A DNA stretch of 64,000 bases from Cohnella ginsengisoli (GTDB taxonomy: Bacteria > Bacillota > Bacilli > Paenibacillales > Paenibacillaceae). The stretch covers positions 1,091,868-1,155,867 of the forward strand of contig NZ_JAPDHZ010000002.1 of NCBI RefSeq assembly GCF_029525555.1, given 5' to 3'. How positions within the stretch are numbered: the first letter of the stretch is position 1; every line of letters begins with the position of its first letter. Position numbers and translations under genes: made by a program. Shown piece by piece: positions 59,561-64,000 of the stretch. The notes beneath the pieces were generated by a model. The model was not told the origin of the DNA, did no database searches, and was given only the letters and a program-made list of their open reading frames with translations.

Positions 59561-60730
59561 TCAGGCCTCCAGCGCCTGCGTCAGATCGCGGATCAAATCG
59601 TCGATATCCTCCAGTCCGACCGAATACCGCACGAGTCCGTCGGTAATGCCTCGCGCCGCTCTTACTTCCGCAGGCATCGCGGCATGGGACATCATGGCCG
59701 GATAGGACAGGATGCTCTCGACCGCTCCGAGGCTGACCGCCACGATCGGAATGCGTACCTTGCCGAGCAGCCTCCGCGCCTTCTCCCCGCTCCCCGCATC
59801 GAAGGAGACGACGGCGCCGTACCCTTGCGATTGCCGTTCGTGAATTTCTTTGCCCGGATGGCCGTCCAGTCCCGGGTAATAGACGCGCGCCACGCCCGGA
59901 TGCTCGCTCAGCCATTGCGCCAGCTTGCGCGCGCTGCGCTCGCTCGCTTCCATGCGTACCTGCAGCGTCTTCATGCCGCGCATGAGCAGCCAGCTCTCCT
60001 GCGTGCCGAGCACCGTCCCCAAGCCGTTCTGCAGCGCCTTGACCCGCCGGCCGAGCGCTTCGTCGGCCGTGACGATCAAGCCCGCGAGCACGTCGCTGTG
60101 GCCGCCCAAAAACTTGGTCGCGCTATGTATTACCAGATCGACGCCAAGCTCGATCGGACGCTGGTGGTAAGGCGTCATGAACGTATTGTCGAGCATCGTG
60201 AGCAGCTCCTGCTCCTTGGCCCAAGCGGCGATCCGCCTGATGTCGGTGATCTTGAGCGTCGGGTTGGACGGCGTCTCCATGAACAACGCCTTCGTGTTCG
60301 GCCTGCGCGCCGCGACGACTTGCTCGAAGTCCGTCATGTCGACGAAGGTCGATTCGATCGCCAGCCGGTTCAGCACGGTCGTCAACAGCCGGTAAGTGCC
60401 GCCATATACATCCTCCGTGACGATGACGTGGTCGCCCGCCGAGAGGAGCAGAAAGGCGGTCGAGATCGCGGACATGCCGGAGGAGAACGCGAATCCGCGC
60501 GTTCCGCCTTCGAGCAGCGCGATGTAAGATTCCAGCGCTTCTCGGGTCGGATTGCCCGAGCGGCTGTAGTCGTGCTTCGGCGGCTGTTCCAGATCGAAGT
60601 GATGGAACGTCGACGCCTGGTAGATCGGCACGCTCGAGGCGCCCGTCGCTTCGTCGATCTCCGCGCCGAAGTGGATCAGCTTGGTCGCGAATTCGCGGTC
60701 GCCCGCGTGCCGGTCGTTCGGATGCGTCAC
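59561..60730 (-). CDS. metC: Cystathionine beta-lyase
   Basis: 389 residues from GTG 60730, which overlaps the stop of the gene upstream as GTGA. A Cys/Met-metabolism PLP enzyme with the lysine block I-H-S-A-T-K-F-L-G-G-H (Lys206), S-R-S-G-N-P-T-R, A-F-S-S-G-M-S-A-I and M-E-T-P-S-N-P. As the second of two paralogues in a MetI-MetC pair it most likely cleaves cystathionine to homocysteine, but gamma-synthase, gamma-lyase and beta-lyase activities are hard to tell apart by sequence. Confidence 0.88.
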   Translation of the reverse strand: MTHPNDRHAGDREFATKLIHFGAEIDEATGASSVPIYQASTFHHFDLEQPPKHDYSRSGNPTREALESYIALLEGGTRGFAFSSGMSAISTAFLLLSAGDHVIVTEDVYGGTYRLLTTVLNRLAIESTFVDMTDFEQVVAARRPNTKALFMETPSNPTLKITDIRRIAAWAKEQELLTMLDNTFMTPYHQRPIELGVDLVIHSATKFLGGHSDVLAGLIVTADEALGRRVKALQNGLGTVLGTQESWLLMRGMKTLQVRMEASERSARKLAQWLSEHPGVARVYYPGLDGHPGKEIHERQSQGYGAVVSFDAGSGEKARRLLGKVRIPIVAVSLGAVESILSYPAMMSHAAMPAEVRAARGITDGLVRYSVGLEDIDDLIRDLTQALEA

Positions 60731-61893
60731 GCGCGTTCGCCCCCGATCTCCGCGCCGGCGGCCTCGATCGCTTGTCCCAAATCTTCGATCAGGTCGTCGA
60801 TATGCTCGATGCCGACGGAGAATCGCAGCAGGCGGTCGTCCACGCCGACCTTGCGGCGGATCTCCTCGGGAATGTCGGCATGCGTCTGCACGGCCGGGTA
60901 AGTCAGCAGCGACTCGACGCCGCCCAGGCTCTCCGCGAACGCGATCAGGCGCAAATGGCGCAAAATCGGCTCGACCGTACGGGCGTCCTTCATTCGGAAG
61001 GAGAAGATGCCCGTGCTGCCCGAAGCCTGCCGCTTCTGAACGTCGTGTCCCGGATGCCCCGGCAGCGCGGGATGGTATACCTGCTCGACGGCCGGGTGTT
61101 CGGACAGCCACTGCGCCAGCTTGACGGAGTTGAACTCGTGACGCTCCATCCGCAAGGCCAGCGTCTTCATGCCCCGCATCAGCAGCCAGGAATCCTGCGG
61201 ACCGAGCACCGCGCCGATGGAGTTGTGGAGGAATGCCATCTCGTCGGACAATGCCCGTCCCTTCGTGACGATCAATCCCGCGAGCACGTCGTTGTGGCCG
61301 CCCAAGTACTTCGTGGCGCTATGAACGACGATGTCGGCGCCGAGCTCGATCGGACGCTGGAGATACGGCGTGAGCAGCGTATTGTCGACGATCGTCAGCA
61401 GTCCGTGCGCTTTGGCCCAGGACGCGACCGCTGCGATGTCCGTGATCATCATGAGCGGATTGGTCGGCGTCTCGATCAACACGGCGCGGGTCGCCGGCGT
61501 GCGAAGCGATTCGAGCGCATCGAGGTCGTTCGTGTCCACGTACGACGCGGTCACGCCGAAGCGGGACATGATCTTCTCCAGCAGGCGGTAAGTCCCGCCG
61601 TACAAATCGAGCGAGACGATCAGATGGTCGCCTTGCTTGAAAAGGGCAAAGATCGTCTGGAGCGCGGCCATGCCGGAGCTGCAGGCGAATCCGCGGTCCC
61701 CGCTCTCGAGCTGCGCGGCCGCTTCCTCGAGGACGGCTCTCGTCGGGCTTTTCGTGCGGGCATAGTCGAAGCCCGTGCTCTGGCCGAGCTTGGGATGGCG
61801 GAATGCGGTCGCCTGGTAGACCGGAAAGCTCACGGCGCCGGTCGCGGGATCCTCCTGCGAACCGATCTGGGCAAGGCGGCTTTCGATTTTCAT
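60727..61893 (-). CDS. metI: Cystathionine gamma-synthase / O-acetylhomoserine thiolyase
   Basis: 388 residues; PLP lysine in V-H-S-A-T-K-Y-L-G-G-H (Lys195), with Y-A-R-T-K-S-P-T-R, A-C-S-S-G-M-A-A-L and I-E-T-P-T-N-P. The Y-x-R-T-x-x-P-T-R form is typical of the Bacillus MetI branch, which joins O-acetylhomoserine with cysteine or sulfide. GGAGGAAT precedes ATG 61893. It lies between metA and metC on one strand under a single SAM riboswitch. Confidence 0.9.
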   Translation of the reverse strand: MKIESRLAQIGSQEDPATGAVSFPVYQATAFRHPKLGQSTGFDYARTKSPTRAVLEEAAAQLESGDRGFACSSGMAALQTIFALFKQGDHLIVSLDLYGGTYRLLEKIMSRFGVTASYVDTNDLDALESLRTPATRAVLIETPTNPLMMITDIAAVASWAKAHGLLTIVDNTLLTPYLQRPIELGADIVVHSATKYLGGHNDVLAGLIVTKGRALSDEMAFLHNSIGAVLGPQDSWLLMRGMKTLALRMERHEFNSVKLAQWLSEHPAVEQVYHPALPGHPGHDVQKRQASGSTGIFSFRMKDARTVEPILRHLRLIAFAESLGGVESLLTYPAVQTHADIPEEIRRKVGVDDRLLRFSVGIEHIDDLIEDLGQAIEAAGAEIGGERA

Positions 61894-62013
61894 GAATGAG
61901 ATTCCTCCATCGTCATAGGTTGGGCGCCTGGCGCCGGCGGACTAACGAACGTTCGCGATCTTTCCTTCTTTGCGCATGGGCGCTTATCGGCGATGCTCCT
62001 GCGGCTCCTCCGC

Positions 62014-62931
62014 TCAGATGCCCCCGCCAAGATCGTAAGGCGTCTCCTGGTATACATAATAGTTCAGCCAGTTGGAATACAGCAGGTTCGCGTGCGCGCG
62101 CCACGTCGACAGCGGCATTTTGGACGGATCGTCTTTCGGAAAATAATTTTTCGGCACGTCGATCCGAAGTCCCTTCGCCTTGTCGCGATCATATTCCCAC
62201 TTCAGCGAATTCGGGTCGTATTCGGAATGTCCGGTGACGAAAATCTGCTTGCCTCCGCGCGACGCCACGATGTATACGCCCGCTTCCTCGGATTCCGCCC
62301 AAACCTCGAGCTGCTGTACTTTGTCGATATCCTCGCGCCTTACCTCGGTATGCCTGGACTGCGGCACGTAGAACATCTCGTCGAACCCGCGCAGCAGCGG
62401 CACGTTGCGCTTCGAGATCGTATGCGGGAAAACGCCGAACAGCTTTTCCTCGAGCGCAAGCTTCGGCACGCCGAAGTGGTGGTACAGACCGGCTTGGGCC
62501 GCCCAACAGATATGGAAGGTCGAGGTGACGTACTTGGCGCTCCAATCCATGATGTCCTTCAGCTCTTCCCAATAGTTGACCTCTTCGAACGGCAGCGTCT
62601 CTACGGGCGCACCCGTGATGATCAGACCGTCGTAGCGCTGATGGGCGATCTCGTCGAACGTTTTGTAGAAGCTCTCGAGGTGCTCGGAGGACGTGTTTTT
62701 GGACGTGTGGGTTTTCGGATGGAGGAGCACGACCTCCACCTGCAGCGGCGTATTCCCGATCAGGCGCAGCAGCTGCGTTTCGGTCGTTTCTTTCGTCGGC
62801 ATCAAATTCAGTATCGCGATCCGAAGCGGCCGAATATCCTGATGGTAGGCGACGCTTTCGTCCATGACGAATATGTTTTCTCCGGCCAGCGTCTCTTTGG
62901 CGGGCAGATTGTCGGGTACCTTGATGGGCAT
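62014..62931 (-). CDS. metAA: Homoserine O-acetyltransferase
   Basis: 305 residues from ATG 62931 (AGGAG seven bases upstream of it). MetA family with nucleophile Cys142 in [12 protein letters not shown]. Residue 111 is Glu (T-G-A-P-V-E-T-L), the residue that in B. cereus MetA selects acetyl-CoA over succinyl-CoA (E. coli has Gly). So the product is O-acetylhomoserine, despite the common succinyltransferase label. It is the first gene of the met operon. Confidence 0.95.
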   Translation of the reverse strand: MPIKVPDNLPAKETLAGENIFVMDESVAYHQDIRPLRIAILNLMPTKETTETQLLRLIGNTPLQVEVVLLHPKTHTSKNTSSEHLESFYKTFDEIAHQRYDGLIITGAPVETLPFEEVNYWEELKDIMDWSAKYVTSTFHICWAAQAGLYHHFGVPKLALEEKLFGVFPHTISKRNVPLLRGFDEMFYVPQSRHTEVRREDIDKVQQLEVWAESEEAGVYIVASRGGKQIFVTGHSEYDPNSLKWEYDRDKAKGLRIDVPKNYFPKDDPSKMPLSTWRAHANLLYSNWLNYYVYQETPYDLGGGI

Positions 62932-62960
62932 CATATCACTCCTGTTCAGGTGTGTTGGCA

Positions 62961-62993
62961 AAACAAAAGACCCGCTTTCGTCGGAAAGGGGTC
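62961..62993 (-). terminator. Terminator of the SAM riboswitch
   Basis: GACCC-CTTTC-loop-GAAAG-C-GGGTC followed by TTTTGTTTT on the minus strand, 30 bases before metAA. Confidence 0.85.
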
Positions 62994-63026
62994 GTCGTGA
63001 ACAAACGGTCGCGCGATCGCCTCTCT

Positions 63027-63141
63027 CATCTCCCAGAAACGTCCGATGACGGACGTCTTCGCAAGAATTAGCACCGTGCGTACGCTACGCCGGTTGCCGG
63101 GCTTCATCGGGCTAGTCCCTCCGCCTGCTCTTGATAAGATG
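63027..63141 (-). ncRNA. SAM-I riboswitch (S-box)
   Basis: Classic S-box aptamer: P1 CATCT/AGATG, CTTATCAAGAG with GGCGGAGGGACTAGCCC, GATGAAGCCCGGCAACC, and GGTGCTAATTC. SAM binding should favour the downstream terminator and stop transcription of metAA-metI-metC. Confidence 0.95.
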
Positions 63142-63178
63142 GGCAAAACTATTCGGTTGTATGGGTTAAACTACAATT

Positions 63179-63207
63179 AATGTAACCGATCGGCCCGCTT
63201 CCGTCAA
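63179..63207 (-). promoter_or_regulatory. Promoter of the met operon
   Basis: TTGACG (63202-63207), 17-bp spacer, TACATT (63179-63184), about 35 bases before the riboswitch. Confidence 0.65.
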
Positions 63208-63556
63208 GCGCCTGGACAGCCGCGCGAAATTGTCCTTGAAAGGGATGAAGCGGAGGATTATACTTAACACGGATTGCGCCCGGACAGGGCGAATTCGAGG
63301 CTAAGCAGCGATCCGAAAAACGGAAGGGGGGGAGCCGGTCATGGAAGGAGATCATCCTGGGCCAAGTCGCAACGCAAGACGCATTGCCGCAGGACGAGAG
63401 TCCGCCACCGAAGCCCCGCGCTTGCCCGGCTCCGCCGAGTAACCCCCCCTTCGCGCGCGGATGTTCGCCCTGCATAATACGACAGCGCCGTACCCATGCG
63501 CCCCCTACAGGCGTGCCGGACGGCGCTTAAGCCGATTATGACAAGGAGCGATAACC
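63208..63556 (+). other. Intergenic region between the met operon and corA
   Basis: No supported gene. A GC-rich stretch of irregular repeats with long G and C runs (63327-63333, 63443-63448). A 33-codon frame at 63341-63442 is listed among rejected items. I do not see M-box sequence conservation. AAGGAGCG just before 63557 is the corA ribosome site. Confidence 0.4.
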
Positions 63557-64000
63557 ATGAAAATCCGCCTGGTCCGTCAAGGCGTATTCACGCCTGTTGA
63601 AGATATTACCGAAACGCTTATTCCGCCGGATGCAGGCTTTTACTGGATTGACGCGGACATCGACGATCTGGTCGTTCTGCAGCCGCTGTTCGGCATCCAC
63701 GATCTGGCCGTCGAAGACTGTATGACCGAGGAAGAGCAGCGCCCCAAGCTCGAGGTTTACGAGAGCCATTATTTCCTGGTCATCAACAGCATCCGGTTCG
63801 ACGACGAGGAGATTTTCCTCCGCGCCCTGAACGTCTTCCTGGGACGGCATTATCTCATCACCGTCACCCGCCAGAAGATCAACGAGCTGCGCAGCATCAA
63901 GCCGATTCTCTGGGAGCAGGAAGTCAACTCCGCCGACCGCTTGATGTACCACCTCGTCGATATCGTCGTCGACAATTATTTCTCCGTCGGCGACCGGATC
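63557..64000 (+). CDS. corA: CorA-family divalent cation transporter, 3'-truncated
   Basis: The first 148 codons are present and the frame is open at the window edge. AAGGAGCG precedes ATG 63557. The sequence matches the cytoplasmic funnel domain of CorA: F-Y-W-I-D-A-D, L-F-G-I-H-D-L-A-V-E-D-C, Q-R-P-K-L-E-V-Y-E, Y-F-L-V-I-N, Y-L-I-T-V-T. The membrane helices and the GMN pore motif are beyond the window. It imports magnesium or similar divalent cations. Confidence 0.9.
   Translation, partial: MKIRLVRQGVFTPVEDITETLIPPDAGFYWIDADIDDLVVLQPLFGIHDLAVEDCMTEEEQRPKLEVYESHYFLVINSIRFDDEEIFLRALNVFLGRHYLITVTRQKINELRSIKPILWEQEVNSADRLMYHLVDIVVDNYFSVGDRI

Noticed and set aside
63341..63442. A 33-codon frame (starts MEGDHPGPSR) with a G-rich ribosome-site-like sequence
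   Set aside because: Composition is Arg/Ala/Pro-rich as expected from random GC-rich DNA, there is no terminator or promoter, and no similarity I can recognise.

Overview
The window is a chromosomal segment of a GC-rich Gram-positive, spore-forming Firmicute, almost certainly family Paenibacillaceae (Paenibacillus or Cohnella type). Supporting signs are YtxC next to thrS, an AbrB-type transition regulator, LiaFSR, YugN-like and LplA/B/C-YesM/YesN style sugar modules, T-box and S-box leaders, strong AGGAGG ribosome binding sites with some TTG/GTG starts, and GlnR/TnrA boxes. I see no tRNA, rRNA, CRISPR array, insertion sequence or prophage.

Layout. 1-8.2 kb: housekeeping genes (DUF2161 nuclease-like fragment, Rieske protein, an aminotransferase-like protein without its PLP lysine, a 36-residue membrane peptide, AbrB-like regulator, trmL, serC, thpR, a beta-type glnA with two overlapping GlnR/TnrA boxes, a flavin-dependent oxidoreductase). 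8.3-16.1 kb: a surface module with a REC-BTAD regulator, a decayed hybrid-kinase remnant, a ~1634-residue sortase-anchored pilin-like protein with four tandem repeats, and a class B-type sortase. 16.2-26.6 kb: aroF, DUF2062, ispH, a two-component pair beside htrA, a YugN-like gene and liaFSR. 26.7-28.1 kb: amt behind an almost ideal promoter with a TnrA/GlnR box centred near -51. 28.2-41.7 kb: a plant-glycan locus (YesM/YesN kinase and regulator, ABC importer, GH51 and GH2 enzymes, cre-like sites), with a divergent AraC regulator and sulfatase. 41.8-48.3 kb: coiled-coil protein, soluble chemoreceptor, ECF sigma, 3D-domain protein, T-box-thrS, ytxC. 48.5-56.6 kb: a second kinase/regulator/ABC/glycosidase locus. 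56.8-64 kb: mqnC, an EAL protein, a SAM-riboswitch metA-metI-metC operon, and the start of corA.

How the genes work together. Two parallel sugar loci share one design: a membrane kinase and AraC-type regulator upstream of a lipoprotein, two permeases and intracellular glycosidases. glnA and amt look like members of one nitrogen regulon. The met operon runs from homoserine to homocysteine by the acetyl route (MetA has Glu111). liaFSR and the htrA two-component pair form an envelope-stress block.

Sequence quality. Fifteen genes are interrupted by 17 frameshifts, every one explained by a single extra base in a homopolymer of five or more. Removing those bases gives a whole number of codons in all 15 genes, including the essential ispH and thrS. 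I treat these as probable sequencing insertions and annotate the intact genes. The hybrid-kinase remnant at 9495-9968 has lost whole domains and is a real pseudogene.
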